35,498 nt of DNA from Oscillospiraceae bacterium (GCA_024691985.1 JAILNC010000133.1:1-35498); one strand, 5' to 3'; numbered from the stretch's first letter, positions 6,533 through 15,748 are shown. Numbers and translations: made by a program. The notes: generated by a model not told the origin, from the letters alone.

Positions 6533-7795
6533 TTATTCGTCCTGCGGTTCGCGCTTGACGAGGACCTTGTCGACGCGGCGGCCGTCGGACATTTCGAGCA
6601 CCGTCACGTGCAGGCCGTCCCGGCTGAAGCTGTCGCCCACCTTCGGGAAGCCGCCGAAGCACTCGAGCGTCCAGCCGCCGACGGTGCTGCTCTCGGCCTC
6701 GATGCCGTCCTCCGGCAGGCCGAGCAGCTCTTCCATCTCGGAGAGCATCATCGCGCCGTCCAGCTCGTACTCGTCCTCGGTGCGGCGCACGACCTCGGGC
6801 TCCACCTCGTCGGTGTCGTCCCAGATGTCGCCGACGATCTCCTCGAGCACGTCCTCCATGCTCACCACGCCAAGGGTCCCGCCGTACTCGTCGGTCACGA
6901 CGGCGAGGTGCTGCTTGGCCCGGCGGAGCTGGTTGAGCACCGCGGGCAGCTTCATGGTCTTGTAGACGTAGCAGGGCTCCATCAGCAGGCTGCGGATTTC
7001 CACGTCTCCCCCGTCGGCCAGGGCCTTGAGGAAGTGATTGAGATACAGCACGCCGATGATGTTGTCGATGCCGCCCTCGTATACCGGCAGGCGGGAGTAG
7101 GGCGCGTTCTCGATCAGCTCGATGATGTCCGTCCACTTGTCCTCGATGTCGAAGGCGGTCACGTCCACGCGGGCGGTCATGACCTCCTGCGCCGAGATCT
7201 CGGAAAAGTCGATGGCGGAGCGCAGCAGCTCCGACTGGTCCTCGTCGAGGACCTTTTCGTCCTCGGCGGTCTCGATGATGGAGTGCAGCTCCTCGACGGC
7301 CTCCTCGGCATTCTCGTTTTCACCGGACTTGAGGCCGAGCGTCAGCAGCCACACAAGCTTGACCGTGAGCCAGACCACGGGGAAGAGCAGGATCGTCAGC
7401 AGGCGCACCGGCCGCGCAAAGCGCAGCGCGAAGCGGTTGGCGCTCTTCTTGGCGCAGATCTTCGGGATGCTCTCGCCGAAGACGATGATCACGAGGGTCA
7501 ACGCCAGGGTGCCGACCCAGGTCAGCTTATCCGTCCCGGTCAGCAGCAGCACCAGCACCGAGACCAGCGCCGAGGCGCCGATGTTGGCGAGGTTGTTGCC
7601 GATGAGGATGGCGCCGAGGGCGTCGTCAAAGCGACCGAGGATCTTCACAACGGTACCCGCGCGCTTCGAGCCCTCGTCCCGAAGGTTCTCCATGCGCAGC
7701 GGGTTGCAGGAGGATAAGGCCATTTCCGAGGCGGAGAAGAAGCCGGACAGGAGCACCAGAACGATGATGCTGAGGATCACAGACGTCACGCTCAT
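6533..7795 (-). CDS. CNNM/CorC-HlyC family membrane protein, copy B
   Basis: A 420-residue protein with the order DUF21 transmembrane domain (about 1-180: SGFFSASEMALSSCN at 17-31, GAILIGNNLANIGASALVS), two CBS domains (about 200-330, including MTARVDVTAFD and VTDEYGGTLGVVSMEDVLEE) and a C-terminal CorC/HlyC domain (about 340-420). CNNM/CorC proteins handle Mg2+ (efflux or transport), with the CBS pair sensing nucleotide-Mg. Older names call them hemolysin C or TlyC. The ATG overlaps the stop of the upstream paralogue as ATGA, so both are one translationally coupled unit. No signal for a separate promoter was seen. Family certain, cation specificity inferred. Confidence 0.92.
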   Translation of the reverse strand: MSVTSVILSIIVLVLLSGFFSASEMALSSCNPLRMENLRDEGSKRAGTVVKILGRFDDALGAILIGNNLANIGASALVSVLVLLLTGTDKLTWVGTLALTLVIIVFGESIPKICAKKSANRFALRFARPVRLLTILLFPVVWLTVKLVWLLTLGLKSGENENAEEAVEELHSIIETAEDEKVLDEDQSELLRSAIDFSEISAQEVMTARVDVTAFDIEDKWTDIIELIENAPYSRLPVYEGGIDNIIGVLYLNHFLKALADGGDVEIRSLLMEPCYVYKTMKLPAVLNQLRRAKQHLAVVTDEYGGTLGVVSMEDVLEEIVGDIWDDTDEVEPEVVRRTEDEYELDGAMMLSEMEELLGLPEDGIEAESSTVGGWTLECFGGFPKVGDSFSRDGLHVTVLEMSDGRRVDKVLVKREPQDE

Positions 7796-9072
7796 GTCGC
7801 AGCACCCCCTTCCTCTTCGGCCAGGAGCTTCACGCGCAGCTTGAGGATGCGGTTGTGGTCCATCTCCGAGACCTTCACGGACACGCGGTGATAGCGGAAG
7901 CTGTCCCCGACATGCGGGATGGCGGTGAAATGCTCATAAGCCCATTCGGCCATGAGGGTATTGACAAGCTCCTCGTCCCCCTCGGGATCCTCATAGTGGA
8001 GCCGTTCAAACACGTCGCTGACGGACTCGTCCGGCTCGACCTCGTAGACCCCGCCGCCGAGCTCGACAATGGACTCCTCGACCACGTCGTCCTCGTCCCA
8101 GATCTCGCCCACGAGCTCCTCGAGGATATCCTCGACCGTCACGATGCCGAGCGTCCCGCCGTAGTTGTCGGTGACGACGGCCAGATTGTGCTTCTCCCGC
8201 GCCATGACGGGCAGCAGCTCGTCGATGTTCGTGCTCTGGTGGACAAAGAAGGGCTTGTCCAGCAGGGGGCGGATGTCCAGCGCCTCCCCCTCGCGGAGGT
8301 AGGCCTTGATGTATTTGCGGATCTGCAGGATGCCGACGATCTTGTCGATGCTGCCCTCGTACACGGGCAGGCGGCTGTGGGTGTTGGACTTGATGCAGGC
8401 GAGGATCTCCTCGTGACTGCTCCTCACATCCAGCGCCGCGAGGTCGACCCGGGGAGTCAGGACGTTCTCGACCGTGACGTCCCCGAACTGCAGGGCGGAG
8501 GAGATCAGCTCCCCCTGCTCCTCATCGAGGCTGCCCTCCTCGGTCATGTCCTCGATGATGTCGTACAGCTCGTCCTCGGTCACGCTCTTCTCCGCGTCGC
8601 CGGGGGTAAGCCGGGCCGCGGCCTGCCCCAGCGCGGTGAGCACCTTGCCGAGCGGGCCGAAGAGCTTCATGAAAAACACCAGCGCGCCGGCGCAGGCCAG
8701 GGCCAGCTTGTCCGCGAGCTTCTTGGCGACGCTCTTGGGCAGCATCTCGCCCGCGAAAAAGACCACGATCGTGGTCACGAGCGTGCTGACAGAAACCGCA
8801 CCCAGACCCCAGCGGCGCGTGACCGCGAGGGTGACGAGGGCGGCGGCGGAAACATGTACAAGATTGGTGCCGATCAAAATCGCGCTGATCGCCTCGTCAA
8901 AGTGGTCGAGCACATAGAGGGCCTTTTTGGCCCGGGCGTCCCCCCTGTCCTCGGCGAGCCGGATCCGCGCGCGCGAGCACGAGGCGAAGGCCGTCTCGGC
9001 CGCGGCGAAGAACATGGCGCAAAACAGCAGCAGTACGGCATAGAAAAACGGCAATCGACTGCCATCCTCCAT
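7792..9072 (-). CDS. CNNM/CorC-HlyC family membrane protein, copy A
   Basis: A 426-residue paralogue of the next gene with the same three-part layout: DUF21 membrane domain (MFFAAAETAFASCSRARIRL, ISAILIGTNLVHVSAAALVT), CBS pair (LTPRVDLAALDVRSS, VVTDNYGGTLGIVTVEDILEE) and CorC/HlyC C-terminal domain. The start is ATG 9072, ten bases after AAGGAG. A longer frame to a GTG at 9120 is rejected because it would start inside the promoter -10 region. It is first in the two-gene operon. The two products may form a heterodimer, since CNNM-type membrane domains dimerise; that is inference. Confidence 0.92.
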   Translation of the reverse strand: MEDGSRLPFFYAVLLLFCAMFFAAAETAFASCSRARIRLAEDRGDARAKKALYVLDHFDEAISAILIGTNLVHVSAAALVTLAVTRRWGLGAVSVSTLVTTIVVFFAGEMLPKSVAKKLADKLALACAGALVFFMKLFGPLGKVLTALGQAAARLTPGDAEKSVTEDELYDIIEDMTEEGSLDEEQGELISSALQFGDVTVENVLTPRVDLAALDVRSSHEEILACIKSNTHSRLPVYEGSIDKIVGILQIRKYIKAYLREGEALDIRPLLDKPFFVHQSTNIDELLPVMAREKHNLAVVTDNYGGTLGIVTVEDILEELVGEIWDEDDVVEESIVELGGGVYEVEPDESVSDVFERLHYEDPEGDEELVNTLMAEWAYEHFTAIPHVGDSFRYHRVSVKVSEMDHNRILKLRVKLLAEEEGGAAT

Positions 9073-9110
9073 AATGGGATATCTCCTTTTGGGTTCAAAA
9101 ATTGCAATAT

Positions 9111-9139
9111 AGTATAGCACGTCCCCTGCTTTCCGTCAA
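9111..9139 (-). promoter_or_regulatory. Promoter of the twin CNNM operon
   Basis: Minus strand TTGACG (9139-9134), 17 bases, TATACT (9116-9111), giving a short leader to ATG 9072. Confidence 0.75.
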
Positions 9140-9224
9140 TCATCCCTTTCCGCTTTTTCCGACAGGACGGAAAAGGACGGGAAAGAGGCAAAAAAGCGTC
9201 TGTTCATTCCCATACGATTATGAT

Positions 9225-9240
9225 ATAGTATATATACTAT
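9225..9240. promoter_or_regulatory. 16-bp perfect AT-rich palindrome before the methyltransferase gene
   Basis: ATAGTATATATACTAT is a perfect palindrome 20 bases before the ATG at 9261. It contains TATAGT and TATACT, either of which could be a -10 box, but no convincing -35 lies 17 bases upstream. It may be an operator or a promoter core. Confidence 0.4.
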
Positions 9241-9260
9241 TATCTTGAAGGCGGTACAGC

Positions 9261-10484
9261 ATGAAGCAGACGCGGGACTATCCCCTCTTCACCGTCAGCC
9301 GCAAGGGCGAGCGCTGGACGGACGCGGGCCACCCCTGGATCTACGCCGCGGAGATCCTGAACAGGAGCGCCGAGCCTGAAAACGGCGCGCTCTGCGACGC
9401 GGTGGGTGAGGGCGGCAAATACATCGGCACCGGTTTTTACAGCCGCGAGAGCAAGATCGGCCTGCGCCTGGTCTCCCGCAACGCAAACGACCGCTTCGAC
9501 GCGGCCTTCTGGAGGCGGCGCGTGCAGTACGCCTGGGACTACCGCAAGGCGGTGCTGCGGCCGGAGGACCTCGGCTGCTGCCGTGTGATCTTCGGCGAGG
9601 CCGACGGCTTCCCGGGGCTGACGGTGGATCGCTTTTCCGATCTTCTGGTCGCGCAGACCCTTTCGGTGGGGATCGAACGCATCAAGGACGAGTTTTTCCC
9701 GATCATTGTGGAGGTCCTGCGCTCCGACGGACAGACGGTCTCCGGTCTGTACGAGCGAAACGACGCCGCCATCCGCGCGCTCGAGGGGCTGCCGCAGGGC
9801 AAGGGCTGGTATCCCCTCCCCGGGGAAATGCCGCCGAAGAGCCCCGTCACCGAAATCTGCGAGAACGGGATCTATTATGCGGTCGACGTCGAAAACGGGC
9901 AGAAGACCGGCTTCTTCCTCGACCAGAAATACAACCGCCTAGCCGCGGCAAAGCTCGCGAAGGGCCGCCGCGTGCTCGACTGCTTCACGCACACGGGCTC
10001 CTTCGCGCTCAACGCGGCGAAGGGCGGGGCCGCGCACGTGACGGCGGTGGACGTCTCCGCCGACGCGATCCACATGGCGGAGGCCAACGCCCGCCGCAAC
10101 GGGCTGGAGGACAGGATGGACTTCGTCACGGCGGACGTGTTCGAGCTGCTGCCGACGCTCAAAAAGGGCGAGTACGACTTCATCATCCTCGACCCGCCGG
10201 CCTTCACCAAGTCGCGCAAAACGGCCCGGCAGGCGGAGCGCGGCTACCGGGAGATCAACCAGCGCGCCCTGCGGGCCCTGCCGCGCGGCGGGTATTTCGC
10301 CACCGCCTCGTGCAGCCACTTCATGCCCGCCGAGAGCTTTGAGCGCATGCTGCGCGCCGCGGCCCTCGACGCCGGGGTGGAGCTCCGGCAGATCGAGGCG
10401 CGGCAGCAGGCTCCGGACCACCCGATTTTATGGAACGTACCGGAGACGGATTATCTTAAGTTTTATCTGTTTCAGGTTGTTTAG
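9261..10484 (+). CDS. rlmI: Class I SAM-dependent rRNA (cytosine-C5) methyltransferase, RlmI-type
   Basis: A 407-residue protein with an N-terminal PUA-like domain (TVSRKGERWTDAGHPWIYAAE, about 11-31), a central beta domain, and a Rossmann methyltransferase domain: SAM loop VLDCFTHTGSFALNAA (about 238-253), acidic residue in VTAVDVSADAI, motif IV IILDPPAFTKSR (about 310-321) and ASCSHFM (about 352-358), whose Cys is the likely nucleophile for C5 methylation. E. coli RlmI methylates C1962 of 23S rRNA; the same target is inferred here. SD GAAGGCGG is about seven bases from the ATG. It is monocistronic or reads into the DUF5058 operon 125 bases on; no terminator was seen between them. Confidence 0.9.
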   Translation: MKQTRDYPLFTVSRKGERWTDAGHPWIYAAEILNRSAEPENGALCDAVGEGGKYIGTGFYSRESKIGLRLVSRNANDRFDAAFWRRRVQYAWDYRKAVLRPEDLGCCRVIFGEADGFPGLTVDRFSDLLVAQTLSVGIERIKDEFFPIIVEVLRSDGQTVSGLYERNDAAIRALEGLPQGKGWYPLPGEMPPKSPVTEICENGIYYAVDVENGQKTGFFLDQKYNRLAAAKLAKGRRVLDCFTHTGSFALNAAKGGAAHVTAVDVSADAIHMAEANARRNGLEDRMDFVTADVFELLPTLKKGEYDFIILDPPAFTKSRKTARQAERGYREINQRALRALPRGGYFATASCSHFMPAESFERMLRAAALDAGVELRQIEARQQAPDHPILWNVPETDYLKFYLFQVV

Positions 10485-10609
10485 GAGACGGATCGCCGCG
10501 CCGGTGTGCGTAATGACTCACACTGACATACAGGTCTTGAAGCGTGCAGCTATTTACGACGGTCAAGTCAACATGATCGTCAGCTTCATTCATAAAGGGA
10601 GGAATTTGC

Positions 10610-11347
10610 TTGGAATTCAACGTCAACCATCCGATCCTGTTTCTGCTTGCCGGGATCATCGTGCTGATCGTGCTGGCGCAGTCGGTCTACTTTCTCGTCA
10701 AGGCCTGGCGGCGCGGTAAGGAGATCGGCATGCCCATGGACAAGCTCAAGCGCGTCGCCATCGGCACGGCGGTCTTCACGATCGCCCCGGCGACCGCCAT
10801 CGTCATCAGCGTCATCAGCCTGTCGAAGAAGCTGGGCATCCCGCTGCCCTGGATGCGGCTGAGCGTCGTGGGCGCCATCACCTATGAGACGCCGGCCGCC
10901 GCCAACGCCCTGAGCGCCATGGGGCTGGAGTGGGCGGAGGTCACGAAGCTGAGCGCCACGCAGTACGTCACGGTGGCCGCGGTCATGACCATGGGCATCA
11001 TGGTAGGCATCTGGCTGGTGCCGGTGGTGGGCAAAAAGCTCATCGGCGGCATGATCAATCTGGAAAGGCGCGACAAGAAGTGGGGCGACATCTTCTCCGC
11101 CTCCCTGTTCCTCGGCATGATCTCCGCCTTTCTCGGCTACGTGTTCGACGATTTCACCGACGTCTTCAAGGGCGACATGCGCGGGCTGATCCCGCCGCTC
11201 GTGATGCTGGTCTCGGCGGCCATGATGGGCGTGTGCGCCCTGGCGCTCAAAAAGCTCGGCTGGCGCTGGATGAACGACTACGCCCTGCCGATCAGTCTGC
11301 TCGTCGGCATGCTCAGCGCCATCCCCATCACGGCGCTTCTGGCGTAA
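10610..11347 (+). CDS. DUF5058 family polytopic membrane protein
   Basis: A 245-residue integral membrane protein starting at TTG 10610, seven bases after AGGGAGG. About six hydrophobic helices: 9-33, 49-71, 112-140, 160-180, 193-216 and 226-245. A conserved-looking loop, GAITYETPAAANALSAMG (88-105), also occurs in the next gene's product (see findings). I recognise the DUF5058 family, which has no assigned function. Context: first of four genes separated by 12-13 bases, followed by the related membrane protein and a membrane-anchored M20 metallopeptidase. A two-subunit permease for a peptide or N-acyl amino acid that the peptidase cleaves is plausible but only an inference. Confidence 0.75.
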   Translation: MEFNVNHPILFLLAGIIVLIVLAQSVYFLVKAWRRGKEIGMPMDKLKRVAIGTAVFTIAPATAIVISVISLSKKLGIPLPWMRLSVVGAITYETPAAANALSAMGLEWAEVTKLSATQYVTVAAVMTMGIMVGIWLVPVVGKKLIGGMINLERRDKKWGDIFSASLFLGMISAFLGYVFDDFTDVFKGDMRGLIPPLVMLVSAAMMGVCALALKKLGWRWMNDYALPISLLVGMLSAIPITALLA

Positions 11348-11360
11348 GGGAGGTGCGAAG

Positions 11361-12026
11361 ATGAAAAAACAGCAGCTGTCCTACATCGATTCCGTCCATC
11401 GCGACGGACGCATCTGGAACCTCTCGATGGTGGTCATCCTGATGCTCTTCCCGGTCGCGGTCGGCCTGATCTTCCACGCGGGGCTCGACTGGCGGGGCTT
11501 TGCCCTCGGGATGCTCTCCACCGCCCCGATGTACTGGGCCGTCGGCGTGATCGAGACCTTTACCTACGTCCCCATGCTCGGCGCGGGCGGCTCCTACCTC
11601 GCCTTCGTCACGGGCAATATCACAAACCTCAAGGCCCCCGCCGCCCTCAACGCGCTCGAGCTGGTCGGCGCGGACGTCAAGACCGAGGAGGGCGAGATCG
11701 TCTCGACCATCGCCATCGCGGTCTCGAGCATCGTGACCACGCTGATCATCGTGCTCGGCGTCGTGCTCATCACGCCGCTGACCCCGGTGCTCAACTCCCC
11801 GGTGCTGGCCCCCGCCTTCGACCAGATCCTCCCGGCCCTCTTCGGCGGCCTCGGCGTGGTCTACATCGCGCGCAACTGGAAGATCGCCGTCGCGCCGGTG
11901 GCGCTCATGCTGATCCTCTTTATCGCGATCCCCAATCTCGGCTCCGTGGTCGGCATCCTGGTCCCGGTGGGCGTGCTGGTCGCGCTGGGCGTGTCCCGCA
12001 TCCTCTACAAAAAAGGACTTCTGTAA
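11361..12026 (+). CDS. Polytopic membrane protein, partner of DUF5058 protein
   Basis: A 221-residue membrane protein, ATG start with GGGAGGTG six bases before. Hydrophobic helices at about 20-40, 46-66, 72-85, 116-140, 152-165, 172-192 and 195-213. Residues 55-103 align by eye with residues 59-105 of the preceding protein: both run from an AP pair to a G-x-I-T...PAA-x-NAL-x-x-x-G motif (GNITNLKAPAALNALELVG here). This suggests that the two genes arose by duplication and that the products form a heteromer. I do not recognise a named family. A charged loop at 104-113 (ADVKTEEGEI) separates the halves. The four-gene context suggests a transport role, not proven. Confidence 0.75.
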   Translation: MKKQQLSYIDSVHRDGRIWNLSMVVILMLFPVAVGLIFHAGLDWRGFALGMLSTAPMYWAVGVIETFTYVPMLGAGGSYLAFVTGNITNLKAPAALNALELVGADVKTEEGEIVSTIAIAVSSIVTTLIIVLGVVLITPLTPVLNSPVLAPAFDQILPALFGGLGVVYIARNWKIAVAPVALMLILFIAIPNLGSVVGILVPVGVLVALGVSRILYKKGLL

Positions 12027-12038
12027 GGAGGCTTCGCC

Positions 12039-13463
12039 ATGGTCATTCTTTACATCCTTCTGGTTCTTATCGCCGTCATTGTGGCGCGCACTCTGATGTT
12101 CACGCCGAAGCAGACGGAAGAGAAGACGTATCCGCCCGTCGAGCAGGACGTCGACGCCAGCATCCGCCGTCTGGCCGAGCTCGTCAAGTGCAGGACCGTC
12201 TCCTACTACGACGCCTCGCTCGAGGACGACGCGGAGTTTGAAAAGCTCGTCGGGATGCTCCCGGCGCTCTATCCCCATGTGCACGGGGTCTGCACAATGC
12301 AGCGCTTCGACGGCCGCGCTCTGCTGTTCCGCTGGCCGGGCAGAAGCGCGGGCGAGGCCGCGGTGCTCATGGCGCACTACGACGTCGTGCCCGTGGAGGA
12401 GGCGCACTGGTCCCGGCCCGCCTTTGACGCCATCATCGAGGACGGCGTGATGTGGGGCCGCGGTACGCTGGACACCAAGGCCACCTTCAACGGCATCCTC
12501 TCCGGCGCGGAGAACCTGATCGCCCAGGGCTTCCAGCCGGAGCACGACGTCTATTTCGCCTTCTCCGGCGGCGAGGAGATCAACGGCCCCGGCGCGCTGA
12601 ACATCGTGAAGTATTTCCAGGAGCACGGGATCGAGCTGTCTCTCGTGATCGACGAGGGCGGCGCCGTGGTCGAGGATATCTTCCCCGGCGTCACGGGCGA
12701 GTGCGCGCTGATCGGCATTGCGGAAAAGGGCATGCTCAACCTCGAATACACGATCTCCGGCGCCGGCGGCCACGCCTCCGCCCCCGCGCCGCACACCCCG
12801 GTGGGCAGGCTCGCCAAGGCCTGCACCCAGGTGGAGGACCACCCCTTCAAGCTGCACTTCACCAAGCCCGTGCTGGAGATGTTCGACACCCTCGGCCGCC
12901 GCTCCACCTTCCTGTACCGCATGATCTTCGCCAACCTCTGGGCCTTCGGCTGGGTACTCGACCTGCTGACGAAAAAGACCGGGGGCGAGCTCAACGCCCT
13001 TGTGCGCACGACCGTGGCCTTCACTCAGATGCGCGGCAGCAAGGCCCCGAACGTCATCCCGCCGAACGCCTCGATGGTCTCGAACCTGCGTCTCAACCCC
13101 GCCGACACCATGGACTCCGCGCTCAAGTATATCCGCGGCGTCGTCAAGGACGAGGGCGTGGAGCTGAAGGTCCTCGGCGGCATGGACCCGAGCCGCGTCT
13201 CCCGCACCGACGTCGAGGGCTGGCGGATCGTCTGCGATGCGGTCTCCGGCACCTGGCCGGGCTGCATCGTCTCCCCGTATCTCATGGTGCAGTGCTCCGA
13301 CAGCCGCCACTACGGTCTGATCTCCGACAGGGTCTACCGCTTCTCCGCGATGGACATGACGGCCGAGGAGCGGCACATGATCCACGGCAACGACGAGCGC
13401 ATCCGCATCGAGAGCATCACCCGCGCGGTGGAGTTTTTCATGCGTGTGATGAAGCAGCTGTAA
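12039..13463 (+). CDS. Membrane-anchored M20 family metallopeptidase (carboxypeptidase S-like)
   Basis: A 474-residue hydrolase with an N-terminal transmembrane helix (2-19) that would place the catalytic domain outside the membrane. The di-zinc site of M20 peptidases is complete: H113 and D115 in MAHYDVVP, D145 in GRGTLDTKA, the general base E179 and ligand E180 in SGGEE, D205 in IDEGG, and H449 in MIHGNDE. The insertion dimerisation domain spans about 235-370. The size and motifs resemble yeast carboxypeptidase S and N-acyl-amino-acid hydrolases rather than ArgE or DapE. Substrates are probably dipeptides or N-acylated amino acids. AAGGAGG stands seven bases before the ATG. Twelve bases after a membrane-protein pair, it may feed or be fed by that pair. 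Confidence 0.88.
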   Translation: MVILYILLVLIAVIVARTLMFTPKQTEEKTYPPVEQDVDASIRRLAELVKCRTVSYYDASLEDDAEFEKLVGMLPALYPHVHGVCTMQRFDGRALLFRWPGRSAGEAAVLMAHYDVVPVEEAHWSRPAFDAIIEDGVMWGRGTLDTKATFNGILSGAENLIAQGFQPEHDVYFAFSGGEEINGPGALNIVKYFQEHGIELSLVIDEGGAVVEDIFPGVTGECALIGIAEKGMLNLEYTISGAGGHASAPAPHTPVGRLAKACTQVEDHPFKLHFTKPVLEMFDTLGRRSTFLYRMIFANLWAFGWVLDLLTKKTGGELNALVRTTVAFTQMRGSKAPNVIPPNASMVSNLRLNPADTMDSALKYIRGVVKDEGVELKVLGGMDPSRVSRTDVEGWRIVCDAVSGTWPGCIVSPYLMVQCSDSRHYGLISDRVYRFSAMDMTAEERHMIHGNDERIRIESITRAVEFFMRVMKQL

Positions 13464-13476
13464 AGGAAGTGTCGAT

Positions 13477-15735
13477 TTGCTCAACAAGTCTGTCGATTTC
13501 AAGAACCTGAAACGCTGCGTCCTGCTGTGCGCCGTGCTCGCGTTTTTGACCTTCATCCCCTTTATCGTGAAGGACGGCGGGGTCTTCCTGGTCGCCAGCG
13601 ACTTCAACGATCAGCAGATCCCCTTCGCCATCAGCCTGCACAACAATCTGCTGGACGGAGGGATCGGCGGCTGGGCATGGGATGTGGATCTCGGCTCGTC
13701 CACACTGACGAGCCTCGGTCTGTCCATGATCGGCACCGTCTTCTTCTGGATCTCGATGCTGTTTCCCGCCCGCCTCTATCCCTGGCTGGTCGGCTGGCTG
13801 TTCATGCTCAAATACGTGGCGGCCGGGGCCGCGGCCTATCTGTATCTCAGTCTCTTTCTCCGGGACCGCCGCTATGCGGCCGCGGCGGCGGTGCTCTACG
13901 CTTTCTCCGGCTTTTCCAGCATCAACGTCGTCTATTTCCTGTTTCACGACGTCATCGCCGCTTTTCCCCTGCTGCTCTACGCGCTGGAGCGCACCATGGA
14001 CGATCGGCGCTGTGCGTGGATGCTGGTGCTCACGATGGCGCTGTGCGCGCTGATCGACTGCTTTTTCTTCGTGATGGAGTGCGTGTTCCTCGTCCTGTAC
14101 TTCGTGTTCCGCTTCTGGACCTGGGACCTGCGCAAGCTTTTCGGACGCGCGCTGCTGTGTCTGGGCTGCGGGCTGCTCGGGATGGGCCTCAGCGCGCTCG
14201 TGCTGCTGCCCTCTGTGCTGGACCTGCTCTCAAATCCCCGCGCCGGGACGAATCTGCTCAACATCGACGCGCTCGTCTACGAGACGCGGGATTTCCTCGA
14301 CATCGTCAAGGGCATCTTCCTGCCGGCCGAGGCCATGGACGACATGAACAGCATCTACCACGGGCGCTGGCTCTCGACCGCCTGCTGGCTGCCGTTGGTG
14401 GGAATGAGCTTCGTCTTCGCCTACCTGCGCGGCAGACGGGACTGGCTCTCACGCCTGATGTGGGCCATGCTGATCATCAGCTTCTCGCCGCTGCTGACCT
14501 GTTCCTTCCTGCTGTTTCGCGGTACCTATCAGCGCTGGTGGTACATGATGGTGCTGATCATGGCGCTGATCACCGCCCTCGTCGCCGAGGAACGGGAGCA
14601 GTTCGACCTCCGCTTCGGCCTGCGCGTCAATGCGGCGATCGTGCTGGTTTTCTGCTTCCTGCTGCTGTTCCTGCCTTCCTATGAGGTCGAGGGCAGCATG
14701 GTATTTCACCGCGTCCGCTTTCTCGCCAACATCTTGATCGCGCTCGGGGGCCTCGGCTACATCGCCCTGTATCCCCAGCTTTCGGAGGGAAAGCGTCCGG
14801 ACTATATACGCTGGCTGATCTGGGGCGTCTCCGCCGCCGCGGTGCTGACGACCGCTTCGACCATCTACTGCTACCAGCACTCGACCAAGGACGCCGCGTA
14901 TTACATGGGCCTGTACGAGATGGGCGGGCAGCTCGAGCTGCCGGATGAGCAGTACCGCCTGAACGCGTCGGACAACAAGCTCCTCATGACGGGACAGAGC
15001 GCCGGCATCGGCTCTTACATCTCCACGCCCTGCTCCTCGATCCGCAGCTTTGACCTGATGTTCGACTGGTATCACAACGTCTACTCCCTCAACAGGACCA
15101 TGATCCCCGGCCTTCAGGAGCTTCTGGGCGCCAAGTACAGGGTGCATACGGAGGATCCCGGGGACAGGCCCGTCGTGCAGACGGTCTCCGCCCGCGGCAC
15201 GACCCTGTGGGTAACGGAGGCGGAAGCCTGTCCCATCGGCTTTGAAGCCGACAGCTACCTGCTCTATGACGAGCTGATGACGCTGCCTGCCGGGCAGCGC
15301 GGCATCGCCCTGCTCGACAGCATCGTCGTGGACCGGGAGGACGAGGCGCTGGTGAGCGCTCTCCTGCCGCACAAATCGCCCGCGGAACTGGAGCTTGACC
15401 GCGCAAGCGCCGACTATGCGGCCGAGTGCCGCGCGCGCGCCGTCTCGGATTTCTCGCGGGACGGACACGGTCTGCGCTGTACGATCAGCGCGGAAAAGGA
15501 CGGCGTCTGGTATTTCAGCGTCCCCTTTGACCAGGGCTGGACAGCCCTTCTGGACGGGGCGGAGGTCCCGATCCTCTCCTCCGGCTATATGATCGCCGTG
15601 CCGGTGGGCGCGGGCGTGCACAGCTTTGAATTGCGCTACTGCACGCCGGGCCTGCAGCTCGGCGGGTGGATCAGCCTCGCCTCGCTGGCGCTGCTCGGGG
15701 GGCTCCTGTTCCTCCGCCGCCGCAGGCACGGATAA
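13477..15735 (+). CDS. YfhO family membrane protein
   Basis: A 752-residue protein starting at TTG 13477 (AAAGGAAGTG upstream). About a dozen hydrophobic helices fill residues 15-470, then a soluble domain to about 725 and a last helix (LGGWISLASLALLGGLLFL) ending in RRRRHG. Near the N terminus, FLVASDFNDQQIPF (32-45) is the usual first extracytoplasmic loop of YfhO proteins, with the acidic residue typical of GT-C type glycosyltransferases. Known YfhO proteins in Bacillus and relatives glycosylate lipoteichoic acid or other surface polymers; the acceptor here is unknown. Last gene of the DUF5058 operon, ending at a strong bidirectional terminator. Confidence 0.87.
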   Translation: MLNKSVDFKNLKRCVLLCAVLAFLTFIPFIVKDGGVFLVASDFNDQQIPFAISLHNNLLDGGIGGWAWDVDLGSSTLTSLGLSMIGTVFFWISMLFPARLYPWLVGWLFMLKYVAAGAAAYLYLSLFLRDRRYAAAAAVLYAFSGFSSINVVYFLFHDVIAAFPLLLYALERTMDDRRCAWMLVLTMALCALIDCFFFVMECVFLVLYFVFRFWTWDLRKLFGRALLCLGCGLLGMGLSALVLLPSVLDLLSNPRAGTNLLNIDALVYETRDFLDIVKGIFLPAEAMDDMNSIYHGRWLSTACWLPLVGMSFVFAYLRGRRDWLSRLMWAMLIISFSPLLTCSFLLFRGTYQRWWYMMVLIMALITALVAEEREQFDLRFGLRVNAAIVLVFCFLLLFLPSYEVEGSMVFHRVRFLANILIALGGLGYIALYPQLSEGKRPDYIRWLIWGVSAAAVLTTASTIYCYQHSTKDAAYYMGLYEMGGQLELPDEQYRLNASDNKLLMTGQSAGIGSYISTPCSSIRSFDLMFDWYHNVYSLNRTMIPGLQELLGAKYRVHTEDPGDRPVVQTVSARGTTLWVTEAEACPIGFEADSYLLYDELMTLPAGQRGIALLDSIVVDREDEALVSALLPHKSPAELELDRASADYAAECRARAVSDFSRDGHGLRCTISAEKDGVWYFSVPFDQGWTALLDGAEVPILSSGYMIAVPVGAGVHSFELRYCTPGLQLGGWISLASLALLGGLLFLRRRRHG

Positions 15736-15748
15736 CGCTTCCCGACAC

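Noticed and set aside
9073-9120. Longer N terminus of the first CNNM protein
   Set aside because: It would begin inside the promoter -10 box, whereas ATG 9072 has an SD.
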